Shown: positions 1 through 6,950, counted from the first letter of the stretch. The stretch is 21,207 bases of DNA from SbD1 sp049300095 (GCA_049300095.1 JBAQYM010000298.1:1-21207); one strand, 5' to 3'. Notes: a model not told the origin generated them from the sequence alone. A program made the numbers and translations.

Positions 1-209
1 GATCAACCCCGCCCCTACGGTATTCAACGCAACCTGACGCGATCGTTCAACCGTAGGGGCGGGGTTGATCCCCGCCCGGACTGCCGGAATGGTGGGTGTT
101 GACCATCTCGGATGTATTTGGTTTGGATCTGCACCCGGGAAGGGACCTGTGGTTTGGGCAACAGCCCCGGCGGCTTTGGCCGCCGGATGCGCTTTAAGTG
201 AACAGCATT
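1..209. repeat. Palindromic repeat island (left part cut by window start)
   Basis: The window opens with GATCAACCCCGCCCCTACGG at 1-20, whose exact reverse complement lies at 51-70 (20-bp arms, 30-bp loop). The island continues through a GGACTGCCGG module (77-86) to TTTGGGCAACAGCCCC at 153-168. A GC hairpin follows at 166-186 (CCGGCGG / CCGCCGG), then a GTGAACAG module near 197-204. The same order of modules recurs at 10162-10347 and 13032-13214, and the last module recurs at 5585-5635. The mate of the 153-168 end would lie to the left of the window. There is no gene in 1-610. Confidence 0.9.
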
Positions 210-310
210 GATTTTAACCCCCATTGGCGGGGAATCGAGAGTAATCACGGGCAGCGCATCATTACTGCGCAAAATACACCATATTGTCCGGCTAATGAAG
301 GAAGTTGTCC

Positions 311-409
311 AGGCTGATGCCAGGCCGATGCCAGGCTGATGCCACGCCGATGCCAGGCCGACGCCAGGCTGATGCCACGCCGATGCCAGGTCGATGCCAG
401 GTCGATGCC
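311..409. repeat. 11-bp tandem repeat, nine units
   Basis: Nine consecutive 11-bp units with consensus AGGCTGATGCC and variants AGGCCGATGCC, ACGCCGATGCC and AGGTCGATGCC run from 311 to 409 without indels. Because 11 is not a multiple of 3, all frames of one strand read the same 11-residue peptide, which explains the open frames seen on both strands here. No start signal or protein family supports coding. A perfect 14-bp palindrome GCGCTTCGAAGCGC follows at 415-428. Confidence 0.92.
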
Positions 410-509
410 GGGGCGCGCTTCGAAGCGCCGGCGAAGGCGCCGCCGAGCGGCCGGGTCCGTGACGGTCCGTCGGTGCATGGGATCGGTCCGCGAAAAAAAA
501 GCGAGTTAA

Positions 510-525
510 ATTGACTAAAGTCAAT
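510..525 (+). promoter_or_regulatory. Candidate operator palindrome upstream of the feo genes
   Basis: ATTGACT-AA-AGTCAAT is a perfect palindrome with 7-bp arms, lying in an AT-rich stretch 85 bp before the first feo start codon. Related half-sites occur nearby: AGTTAA at 504-509, TTGACT at 547-552 and TTAACT at 569-574. TTGACT at 547-552 could also be a -35 box, with a weak -10 (ACTAAT, 572-577). Binding by a Fur- or DtxR-type metal regulator is inferred from position only; the sequence does not match a consensus I can name with certainty. Confidence 0.4.
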
Positions 526-610
526 GTGATTATCCGAAAAAAGATGTTGACTATGTATAAAGTTTGGATTAACTAATTGTTGTCGTTTCCGGACCCCATA
601 GAGGTGATTT

Positions 611-904
611 ATGATCGATCCCGCTGCAACGGATACCTGCTGTCCCTGTGAAGAAGTGGTGGAACCGGCTGATGGCCGGATGGCCCTTTGCCACGCCAAG
701 ACCGGAGGCAAGGTCAAGGTGGCCTGCGTCGGGGGGGGGCGGCGTCTTTGCGGGCGGATGGCGGCGCTTGGGATCTATCCCGGGGTGGAGATGCAGCTCC
801 TTTGCGCCGGGTGCGGCTTTCCCTGCCTGGTGCGGGTAAACGGCGGGACGCTCAGCCTCGGAGAGGGTATTTCGGACAAGATACTCGTGACTCCTTCCGC
901 GTAG
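611..904 (+). CDS. Cysteine-rich FeoA-domain protein
   Basis: This 97-aa protein has the FeoA SH3-like core. Its pattern runs from KVKVACVGGGRRLCGRMAAL through GIYPGVEMQLL to VRVNGGTLSLGEGIS, aligning by eye with typical FeoA (gly-rich turn, LGI.PG motif, C-terminal strand). FeoA proteins are small cytosolic partners of the FeoB ferrous-iron transporter. This copy is unusual in having nine Cys (10, 11, 13, 27, 39, 47, 65, 68, 72), including CCPC near the N-terminus and CxxCxxxC in the core, which could bind iron or a cluster (inference). The ATG is preceded by AGAGGTG. A run of nine G at 731-739 sits inside the gene, but the FeoA pattern stays in frame across it. A terminator follows, so it may be transcribed separately from feoA-feoB. 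Confidence 0.85.
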   Translation: MIDPAATDTCCPCEEVVEPADGRMALCHAKTGGKVKVACVGGGRRLCGRMAALGIYPGVEMQLLCAGCGFPCLVRVNGGTLSLGEGISDKILVTPSA

Positions 905-930
905 GCTGTAATAAGGTCGACATCACTACC

Positions 931-956
931 GGCGGCTTTGAGGCCGCTTCTTTTTT
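931..956 (+). terminator. Rho-independent terminator between the two feoA-type genes
   Basis: GCGGC at 932-936 and GCCGC at 943-947 form a stem around a 6-nt loop and are followed by TTCTTTTTT (948-956). It lies 27 bp after the stop codon of the Cys-rich FeoA protein and ahead of feoA-feoB. The stem is short, so termination may be partial. Confidence 0.7.
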
Positions 957-966
957 GAGCATAAAG

Positions 967-980
967 TTAGGCTCCCCTAA
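967..980 (+). promoter_or_regulatory. Candidate DtxR/IdeR-like iron box before feoA-feoB
   Basis: TTAGGCTCCCCTAA has 5-bp palindromic arms TTAGG-N4-CCTAA. This is the core layout of DtxR/IdeR/MntR-type operators as I know them (TTAGG....CCTAA). It sits 34 bp before the feoA start, just downstream of the terminator. A possible -35 (TTGAGC, 955-960) would place the box between -35 and -10, but no good -10 is visible. Iron-dependent repression of feoAB is inferred. Confidence 0.42.
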
Positions 981-1013
981 TTCCAACTTGAACAACTGAA
1001 AGGACCGCCCGAG

Positions 1014-1256
1014 ATGCCGATCGTCCCACTGCGCCAGATGGCGAAAGGTCAAAAAGGAATCATCCACCGGGTGAAGGCTTCGGGAGAGTTGGGGCGCCGC
1101 ATCCGGGACATGGGACTCATACCGGGCGCCGCCTTCCAGATAAAGGGCCGGGCGCCCCTCCATGACCCGGTGGCCATCCGCGTCCGCAATTTCACGCTGA
1201 CCCTGCGCAACAGTGAATCCGATTTCATCGAAGCCGAGGTGGACGAAATCTTATGA
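1014..1256 (+). CDS. feoA: FeoA, ferrous iron transport accessory protein
   Basis: This 80-aa protein is of standard FeoA length. It starts MPIVPLRQMAKGQKGIIHRV and carries the family features: a turn of the GELGRRIRDMGLIPG type (residues 24-38), then strand-forming segments to the C-terminal VDEIL. FeoA is a cytosolic SH3-fold protein that supports FeoB-dependent Fe(II) import. The start ATG follows AAAGGA with about 9 nt spacing. The stop codon overlaps the feoB start in an ATGA overlap (1253-1256), showing translational coupling. Unlike the upstream copy it has no Cys. Confidence 0.93.
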   Translation: MPIVPLRQMAKGQKGIIHRVKASGELGRRIRDMGLIPGAAFQIKGRAPLHDPVAIRVRNFTLTLRNSESDFIEAEVDEIL

Positions 1257-3490
1257 GCGGCTTGCCGGAGTACCTCATCGCACTGGCCGGAAATCCCAAC
1301 TGCGGGAAGACCACCCTGTTTAACGCCATCACCGGCGCGCGCCAGCACGTCGGAAACTATCCGGGCATAACGGTTGAAAAAAAGGAAGGCTATTGCCGGG
1401 TGGACGGCGCCCGGCTGCAACTGGTGGACCTTCCCGGGACCTATTCGCTTACCGCGTATTCGATGGAGGAGCTGGTCGCCCGCGATTTCCTGGTAAAAGA
1501 CCGTCCCCAGGCGGTAATAAACATTGTCGACGCGTCCAACCTGGAGCGGCACCTCTACCTCACCGTGCAGCTCATGGAGTTGGGCGTTCCCGTTCTGGTG
1601 GCCCTCAACATGGTGGACATGGCGACGGCGCGGGGGGTGGAGATAAATGCGGGAGAGCTTTCGCGAAGGCTCCAGTCCCCCGTCGTTTCGACGGTTGCGC
1701 GCACGGGGAAGGGCAAGGAGGAACTCCTGGCCGCCGCCGCCGGCCTTGCCCTCGCAAATCCCCCGTGGAAGCCGATCCACATCTCCTACGGCCCCGACAT
1801 CGACCCGGTGCTCGACCGCATGGAGCGGGACATCACGGCGGCGGGATTTCTCACCGACACCTTGCCCGCCCGGTGGACGGCCCTCAAGTTCCTCGAAGCC
1901 GACGAGGAAGTCATCCGAAAAGGAAAAGAAATCAACCCCGGCTTTTCCGCAAAGCTCGAAGAAATAGCCGCGCAGGTCACCGAGCACCTGCAAAAAACTC
2001 TGGACAGCTACCCGGAGGCGATAATCGCCGACCACCGCTACGGGTTTATCTCCGCGCTTCTCAAGGACGGGGTCGTCAAGCAAAGCCATAAGGCCGACCG
2101 GCTCTACCTCTCGGACCAGATCGACCGGGTCCTTACCAACCGCTTCTTCGGCCCGGTTTTTATGATGTTGATCCTCTACGCGGTCTACCAGTTCACGTTC
2201 CGGTACAGCAAGGCGCCCGTGGGCTGGATGGAGGCCGGGTTTTCGGCCCTGGGAAAGTTTGCGGACTCGGCGCTGCCCGAGGGTCCGCTGAAATCGCTCA
2301 TCATTTCGGGCATAATAGACGGTGTGGGCGGGGTGCTCGGTTTTGTGCCGCTGATCGTCTTCATGTTTCTGGCCGTCGCCCTGCTCGAAGACACGGGCTA
2401 CCTCGCGCGGGTCGCCTACATGCTCGACCGCGTCTTCAGGACCTTCGGCCTGCACGGAAGCTCGGTCATGGCCTACATCATCTCGGGCGGGATCGCGGGG
2501 GGCTGCGCCGTGCCGGGCGTGCTCGCCACCAGGACCCTGAGGAGCCCGCGCGAGAGGCTGGCGACCATGCTTACCGCTCCGTTCATGAACTGCGGGGCGA
2601 AGATGCCCGTTTTCGCCATGCTGATAGCGGCCTTTTTCTCCGCCAAAGAGGCGCAGGTGATGTTTCTGCTGACCATCCTCTCGTGGACCGCGGCCCTGCT
2701 CCTGGCAAAGCTCATCCGCTCGACGATCCTGCGCGGCCCGAGCACGCCCTTTCTTTTGGAGCTGCCCCCCTACCGGCTCCCGACCTTCAAGGGGCTTCTC
2801 ATACACACCTGGGAGCGGACCTGGCAATATATAAAGAAGGCCGGCACGGTCATCCTCGCCATCTCGATCCTCTTTTGGGCCCTGATGTCGTATCCCGGCC
2901 TCCCGGAAGTCGAGCGCACAATCTACGAGCAGGAACGCGCATCCATCCTGGCCGAAGCGCCCGAGGCGATCAGGCCCTATCTTACGGGCGGCAAAGCGGC
3001 GGGGAAGGCGGCGAACCCCGAAATCGAGGCCTTTCGCAAAAGGGTCCAGGAAGTGGATTTCGAACAGGCCCAGGCGGCCCTCAGGAATTCCATAGCGGGC
3101 CGCATCGGGACGGGCCTTGCCTCCGTGACGAAGCTAACCGGGTTTGACTGGCGAACCAACGTTGCCCTATTATCGGGATTTGCGGCAAAGGAAATTATCA
3201 TCTCGACGATGGGCACCGCCTATTCGCTCGGCCGCTCGAAACGGGGCGAGGACATACCCCTCAGCGACCGTCTGGCCGGGGACCCAAGCTGGAGTCCGCT
3301 GAAAGCTTTTTCTCTGATCGTATTTATTATGCTATATGCCCCATGTTTCGCCACGATCACCTGCATCATCAAGGAGTCGGGCGCGTGGAAATGGGGAGCG
3401 TTCTCGATGATCTTCAACACCGCCGCGGCCTTTGTCGTCTCCGTCCTGGTCTATCAGGGCGGGCTCTGGCTGGGGCTGGGGCTGGGTTAG
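1253..3490 (+). CDS. feoB: FeoB, Fe(II) transporter with N-terminal GTPase domain
   Basis: This 745-aa inner-membrane ferrous-iron transporter has a cytoplasmic G domain with G1 GNPNCGKTT (13-21), a switch I region GITVEKK (38-44), G3 DLPG (59-62) and G4 NMVD (119-122). A helical GDI-like spacer runs to about residue 270. The membrane domain contains the Gate/Nucleoside-recognition signature GCAVPGVLATRTL and a second conserved segment around GFAAKEIIISTMGTAYSLG. A charged loop of about 80 residues between the membrane halves (IYEQERASILAEAPEAIRP onward) is usual for FeoB of this type. Length is normal. The last residues WLGLGLG come from a GGCTGG-type hexamer run, and the stop codon directly touches an 8-bp tandem repeat, so the C-terminus may have been reshaped by repeat growth. 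The gene is translationally coupled to feoA. Confidence 0.97.
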   Translation: MSGLPEYLIALAGNPNCGKTTLFNAITGARQHVGNYPGITVEKKEGYCRVDGARLQLVDLPGTYSLTAYSMEELVARDFLVKDRPQAVINIVDASNLERHLYLTVQLMELGVPVLVALNMVDMATARGVEINAGELSRRLQSPVVSTVARTGKGKEELLAAAAGLALANPPWKPIHISYGPDIDPVLDRMERDITAAGFLTDTLPARWTALKFLEADEEVIRKGKEINPGFSAKLEEIAAQVTEHLQKTLDSYPEAIIADHRYGFISALLKDGVVKQSHKADRLYLSDQIDRVLTNRFFGPVFMMLILYAVYQFTFRYSKAPVGWMEAGFSALGKFADSALPEGPLKSLIISGIIDGVGGVLGFVPLIVFMFLAVALLEDTGYLARVAYMLDRVFRTFGLHGSSVMAYIISGGIAGGCAVPGVLATRTLRSPRERLATMLTAPFMNCGAKMPVFAMLIAAFFSAKEAQVMFLLTILSWTAALLLAKLIRSTILRGPSTPFLLELPPYRLPTFKGLLIHTWERTWQYIKKAGTVILAISILFWALMSYPGLPEVERTIYEQERASILAEAPEAIRPYLTGGKAAGKAANPEIEAFRKRVQEVDFEQAQAALRNSIAGRIGTGLASVTKLTGFDWRTNVALLSGFAAKEIIISTMGTAYSLGRSKRGEDIPLSDRLAGDPSWSPLKAFSLIVFIMLYAPCFATITCIIKESGAWKWGAFSMIFNTAAAFVVSVLVYQGGLWLGLGLG

Positions 3491-3602
3491 GGATTGAGGG
3501 ATTGAGGGATTGAGGGATTGAGGGATTGAGGGATTGAGGGATTGAGGGATTGAGGAATTGAGGGATTGAGGAATTGAGGGATTGAGGAATTGAGGCATTG
3601 AG
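3491..3602. repeat. 8-bp tandem repeat (GGATTGAG)n, 14 units
   Basis: Fourteen consecutive 8-bp units begin at the base after the feoB stop. The first eight are GGATTGAG, followed by alternating GAATTGAG and GGATTGAG and a final GCATTGAG. The reverse complement of the same motif returns, degenerate, at about 3887-3922 (CCTCAATTCCTCAATCC and continuing). The two tracts therefore bracket the palindromic block between them. Confidence 0.95.
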
Positions 3603-3922
3603 CAGGGTACGGAAAAAGGGAACTCCTGGTAAAGAAATGGGTGAAAACACCGAGACACGTCATTCCGGCGAAAGCCGGAATCCAGCGGGGCCGCCCAGTC
3701 CTCGGACAGGGTTTGAACGAGGATGAAACTTCATTGCTCAGATGAAGTTTCATAGGAGGTGTTTTAGGTGTAGATTCAACAGATTGGGACCGATGGAGCC
3801 TGGATTCCGGCTTTCGCCGGAATGACGGACGTACCGATCTCAGGCCCAATTCCGGTTATCAAGAACACTTTTTCAGCACCCTGCTCGATCCCTCAATTCC
3901 TCAATCCTTAATCCCTAAATCC
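3603..3922. repeat. Nested palindromic block between feoB and the FeoB-associated gene
   Basis: Three concentric inverted repeats are visible. Outer: AGCAGGGTACGGAAAAAGGG near 3601-3620 against an imperfect partner ending ACCCTGCTC near 3879-3887. Middle: an exact 27-bp pair at 3659-3685 and 3800-3826, containing CATTCCGGCGAAAGCCGGAA, itself a palindrome of a kind widespread in bacterial genomes. Centre: a perfect 12-bp hairpin ATGAAACTTCAT (3723-3734) / ATGAAGTTTCAT (3742-3753). The block lies inside what is otherwise a continuous feo operon. No protein is supported here. Confidence 0.9.
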
Positions 3923-3942
3923 ATACCACCAGGAGTCCGCAT

Positions 3943-4188
3943 ATGTGGCAGACCGGAGTTGTCCTGCTTATTGTGGCGGGAGTTTTGATATACATCGTCA
4001 GGTATTACGCCAGGGTGTACCGGGGTGAGGTTTCGGCATGCTCGACGTGCTCGGATGATTGTTGCGCATCGCGGGAGCAGGCCGGGGGCGCGCCGGGTGG
4101 CGGCAAGACGCCGTTTCCGCCGGTCCCGTGCGACTGTGCGTCCGGACCGCCTTCTCCTTCCGAAACAGGAGGGCCGACAAGATCATGA
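3943..4188 (+). CDS. FeoB-associated Cys-rich membrane protein
   Basis: This 81-aa protein has one N-terminal membrane span (about residues 4-22: TGVVLLIVAGVLIYIVRYY). A short basic stretch follows, then a Cys-rich segment CSTCSDDCC (33-41) and a PCDC motif (62-65) in a Pro/Gly-rich tail. This matches the FeoB-associated Cys-rich membrane protein family found beside feoB in many anaerobes. Its exact role is not established; metal handling at the FeoB pore is the usual suggestion. The ATG follows CCAGGAG. It is separated from feoB by the repeat block, and its stop codon overlaps the aroB start (ATGA at 4185-4188). Confidence 0.85.
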   Translation: MWQTGVVLLIVAGVLIYIVRYYARVYRGEVSACSTCSDDCCASREQAGGAPGGGKTPFPPVPCDCASGPPSPSETGGPTRS

Positions 4189-5279
4189 AAATCGATGTGT
4201 CCCTGCCGGGCAGCCCCGCCCGCGTCTCGGAGATTTTTATCGGGGAAGACGTATTGGAGCGCGTCAAGGACGGGCTGGAAAAGGTTTTGCGCGGACGCAC
4301 CGCCTACTGGATTTGGGACGAGTCGGTCTGGGCGCTCTGGGGCCGCAAGGCGCATAGTCTTGGCTGGCCGGGGATCGAGAGCGGCCGTGTCATTTTGTTT
4401 GCCGCGTCCGAGCCCAACAAGCGCCTGACGTCCGTCGAATTCCTTGCCCGCCGGCTGGTAAACGCCGGGGCCACCCGCGACAGCGCGATCGTCGCGGTCG
4501 GCGGGGGCGTTACCGGGGATGTCGCCGGGTTTACCGCCTCGATCTACATGCGCGGAATCCCGCATTTCCAGGTCCCGACGACGCTGCTTGCCCAGGTGGA
4601 CAGCAGTGTGGGCGGCAAGACCGGGGTGGACCTGCCGGAAGGAAAGAACCTGCTCGGAACGTTCCACCAGCCGAGGCAGGTGTGGGCGGACCCGCGCTTT
4701 CTGTCAACCCTTCCCGATGACGAGTTGCGGCAGGGCATGGCCGAGGTGGTCAAGTCGGCCATGATAGGTGACGAGGTGCTCTGGAAATTCGTCGAAAACA
4801 GCTCCGAGAGCATTAAAAAACGCGACCCCGAGGCGCTTCTGCGGATTATTTCCGCAAGCTGCCTGCTGAAGGCCCGTGTGGTCGAGGCGGATGAAAAGGA
4901 AGCCGGCCACAGGCGCGTGCTGAACCTTGGCCATACCGTGGGGCACGCGCTCGAAAAGGTCGCCGGCTACCAGCTCAAACACGGCGACTGCGTGGCCGCG
5001 GGCATGGTTGCCGCCGCCTCCCTCTCCCGGCGGCTCGGATTGATGCAGGCGGGCGATGTGGAAAGGCTCGTAAGAGTCTGTGAAGCCTGGGAAATGCCCG
5101 TCACCATTCCCGCCTCGATCCATCCTCAAGCCGTCATCGACGCTATCCGCGCCGATAAGAAACGCATCGGGGAAAAGCTCCATTTCATCCTGCCGGTGCG
5201 CATCGGCAAGGTGCTGGAACACACCGGCATCGATTACGCCGAATTCGAGGATGTCCTGAAAACCATGCGGGAGAAGTAG
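4185..5279 (+). CDS. aroB: 3-dehydroquinate synthase
   Basis: This 364-aa enzyme converts DAHP to 3-dehydroquinate, step two of the shikimate pathway, using NAD and a divalent metal. Visible motifs are the NAD-binding GGGVTGDVAGF (106-116) and DSSVGGKTGVD (139-149), then the metal ligands E187 (in MAEVVK), H250 (LGHTVGHALE) and H267 (KHGD). The N-terminal 95 residues are divergent, but length is normal. An in-frame start at 4059 exists, but the ATG at 4185 fits family length, has AGGAGG at 4167-4172 and overlaps the preceding stop by ATGA. Placement behind the feo genes looks like a chance operon partner; no iron link is known to me. Confidence 0.95.
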   Translation: MKIDVSLPGSPARVSEIFIGEDVLERVKDGLEKVLRGRTAYWIWDESVWALWGRKAHSLGWPGIESGRVILFAASEPNKRLTSVEFLARRLVNAGATRDSAIVAVGGGVTGDVAGFTASIYMRGIPHFQVPTTLLAQVDSSVGGKTGVDLPEGKNLLGTFHQPRQVWADPRFLSTLPDDELRQGMAEVVKSAMIGDEVLWKFVENSSESIKKRDPEALLRIISASCLLKARVVEADEKEAGHRRVLNLGHTVGHALEKVAGYQLKHGDCVAAGMVAAASLSRRLGLMQAGDVERLVRVCEAWEMPVTIPASIHPQAVIDAIRADKKRIGEKLHFILPVRIGKVLEHTGIDYAEFEDVLKTMREK

Positions 5280-5280
5280 G

Positions 5281-5744
5281 GTTGCGGGTTCCGGTTTCGG
5301 GTTGCGAGTTCCGGGTTACAGACAGTACCGTTCACTTGAGCCGCACTTGGCGGCGATCCCCGTGTTGCAGGCTGGAAGGGGCTGTTGCCCAAATGCAAAA
5401 GTCTCGACAGGTGTGCCCAAAACGGAGCGGAGGTCTCCCCTCCCTTGGTGGGAGGGGCTGGGGGAGGGGGTCATAAGTACTTGAAAATTCAACACCTTCC
5501 CCTAACCCCTCCCATCGCAGGGAGGGGAACTCGCATCCGGCTCAATAGTCGCGCAGTTTAAATATTTCTTTGGACAACAGCCCCGGAACGCCTGCCCCAC
5601 GGCCCTGGCTGCCGGATGCGATTTAAGTGAACAGTATTGGGGTTGCAGGCTATACAGGTTGCGGGTTGAAAGTTGCGGGTTATAATACCGGGATTTTGAC
5701 GCACGACGCGTTACCCACGACGCATTGCCCACAACGCACAACGG
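5281..5744. repeat. Palindromic repeat island with GGGGCTGTTGCCCAAA ends
   Basis: GGGGCTGTTGCCCAAA at 5378-5393 faces TTTGGACAACAGCCCC at 5569-5584. The palindrome extends outward by about 55 bp (GTTCACTT... at about 5330 against ...AAGTGAACAG near 5630). Between the ends lies a cassette of C/G runs: CTCCCCTCCC, GGGAGGGG, GTACTTGAAAATTCAACACC, CCCCTCCC. The same cassette occurs in the opposite orientation at 19840-19940. Short direct repeats of the GTTGCGGGTT type flank both sides (5281-5318, 5641-5682), followed by an ACGACGC-type run at 5702-5742. No gene is seen. Confidence 0.88.
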
Positions 5745-5757
5745 CTTTGGAGGAAAC

Positions 5758-6471
5758 ATGAGGGAATACACGATTTACCCGCTTACCATCGGAGCGCGTG
5801 AGACGGACCAGGGGATCATGACCTACCTGCGGGGCTACGGCAAGACGATCTGGATGGGCGTCTACGCCTTTCTGATAAAAGGGGCCGAGGAAAACATCCT
5901 GGTGGACACCGGGCTGGAGCAGTTCATGGTCCCGGACAACATCCGCACCGAGTTGGGCGTCGACATTCTTGAATTCGAGGAAGCCCTGGCCGGTCACGGC
6001 CTGACCCCCGAATCGATCGACATCATCATCCACACGCACCTGCACAACGACCACTGCGAAAACGACTACAAGTGCACGAACGCCCGCATCATCGTGCAGA
6101 AGGCCGAATACGAGTTTTGCCTCGACCCCCATCCGATAGACCACCGGCTTTTTCCCGACCTCCTGGAAGGGTTGAACATCGAGCTGGTCGAGGGCGATCA
6201 CCGGTTCATGGACGGGATCGACCTCTACCTCACCCCCGGCCACACCCCGGGCGGACAGTCGGTGGCGGTGCGGACCTCGGCCGGGCTTGCCGTGATACCC
6301 GGTTTTTGCTGTAACGAGCAGAACTTTCCTCACAATGGAGCGGCCGTCACCCCCGGCGTCCACACCGACGCCATCGCCGCCTACGAAAGCGCCCAAAGGG
6401 TCCGCAAAATGGCCGACATCCTCATCCCGTTGCATGATATCGCGGTCGGAAGACTCAAGAAGATCCCGTGA
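5758..6471 (+). CDS. MBL-fold metallohydrolase, AHL-lactonase-like
   Basis: This 237-aa protein of the metallo-beta-lactamase superfamily is closest in layout to AiiA/AttM-type lactonases. Metal ligands visible are H94, H96, D98 and H99 in HTHLHNDH (92-99), H162 in PGHTPGGQS, and H226 in IPLHD. The Asp that normally bridges the two metals would fall at residue 184 by AiiA spacing; here the segment reads IPGFCCNEQNF, so the position is Cys184. A His-Asp-Cys arrangement at that site recalls class B1 metallo-beta-lactamases. There is no signal peptide, so it is cytoplasmic. The start is chosen at 5758 because GGAGGA precedes it by a few bases; an upstream in-frame ATG at 5725 lies within repeat-like sequence. 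Substrate unknown; it is transcribed alone. Confidence 0.85.
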   Translation: MREYTIYPLTIGARETDQGIMTYLRGYGKTIWMGVYAFLIKGAEENILVDTGLEQFMVPDNIRTELGVDILEFEEALAGHGLTPESIDIIIHTHLHNDHCENDYKCTNARIIVQKAEYEFCLDPHPIDHRLFPDLLEGLNIELVEGDHRFMDGIDLYLTPGHTPGGQSVAVRTSAGLAVIPGFCCNEQNFPHNGAAVTPGVHTDAIAAYESAQRVRKMADILIPLHDIAVGRLKKIP

Positions 6472-6950
6472 CGCCTGCAAAAATCGCCGGAAACCCCGGA
6501 GGGATGGGGGAATCGGACTGTTGCCCAAATCCACGAAAGCGAAGGAACCGCGATAAAGACCGACAGGGGACTCCCCTCCCCGGGTGGGAGGGGCAGGGGG
6601 AGGGGGTTGTAAGTGCTTGAAATCACCGACACCCTCCCCTTTCCCCTCCCGTCGAAGGGAGGGGGACCTCGTTCCGCTTGGTCGTTGGGTTTTTCAAACC
6701 TTCAGGGGACTCCCCTCCCCGGGTGGGAGGGGCAGGGGGAGGGGGTTGTAAATGCTTGAAATCACCGACACCCTCCCCTTTCCCCTCTCGTCGAAGGGAG
6801 GGGGACCTCGTTCCGCTTGGCCGTTGGGCCTTTCAAACCTTCTTTGGGCAACGGCCCGGAGTTGCTCCCCCGCCCTGTTTGGGGCTATCAAGAATCACCG
6901 GTTTGACGCAGTTTGAACGCAACCCGACCCGGTTGGCCGGCTGAACGCCG
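6472..6950. repeat. Repeat island with 139-bp tandem duplication
   Basis: GGACTGTTGCCCAAAT (6515-6530) and TTTGGGCAACGGCCCG (6843-6858) form the island ends. Between them two nearly identical 139-bp units lie in tandem (about 6564-6702 and 6703-6842). Each contains CAGGGGACTCCCCTCCCC, a GTAAxTGCTTGAAATCACCG segment, CCCTCCCCTTTCCCCTC and CTCGTTCCGCTTGG. The units relate to the C/G-run cassette of the islands at 5378 and 19787. The remaining flanks show no gene. The segment separates convergently transcribed genes. Confidence 0.88.

Noticed and set aside
24..717. Overlapping minus-strand frames with GIDLASAW repeats
   Set aside because: A product of the 11-bp tandem repeat; no start signal or homologous pattern.
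1049..2827. 592-aa open frame on the minus strand opposite feoA-feoB
   Set aside because: It is rich in Gly, Arg, Glu and His without any family pattern and mirrors a clear feoB; long antisense frames are expected at this GC content.
3491..3602. CRISPR array
   Set aside because: Units of 8 bp without spacers; no cas genes in the window. The same holds for the heptamer tracts at 9921, 11484, 12938 and 18437.
3332..3849. Minus-strand frames encoding SLNPSIPQ repeats
   Set aside because: They arise from the GGATTGAG tandem repeat (8-bp period gives an 8-residue peptide in all frames) and have no other support.
4059..4184. Longer N-terminus for aroB
   Set aside because: It would overlap the FeoB-associated gene for 126 bp and encode an Arg-rich segment foreign to AroB; the ATG at 4185 has AGGAGG and an ATGA overlap.
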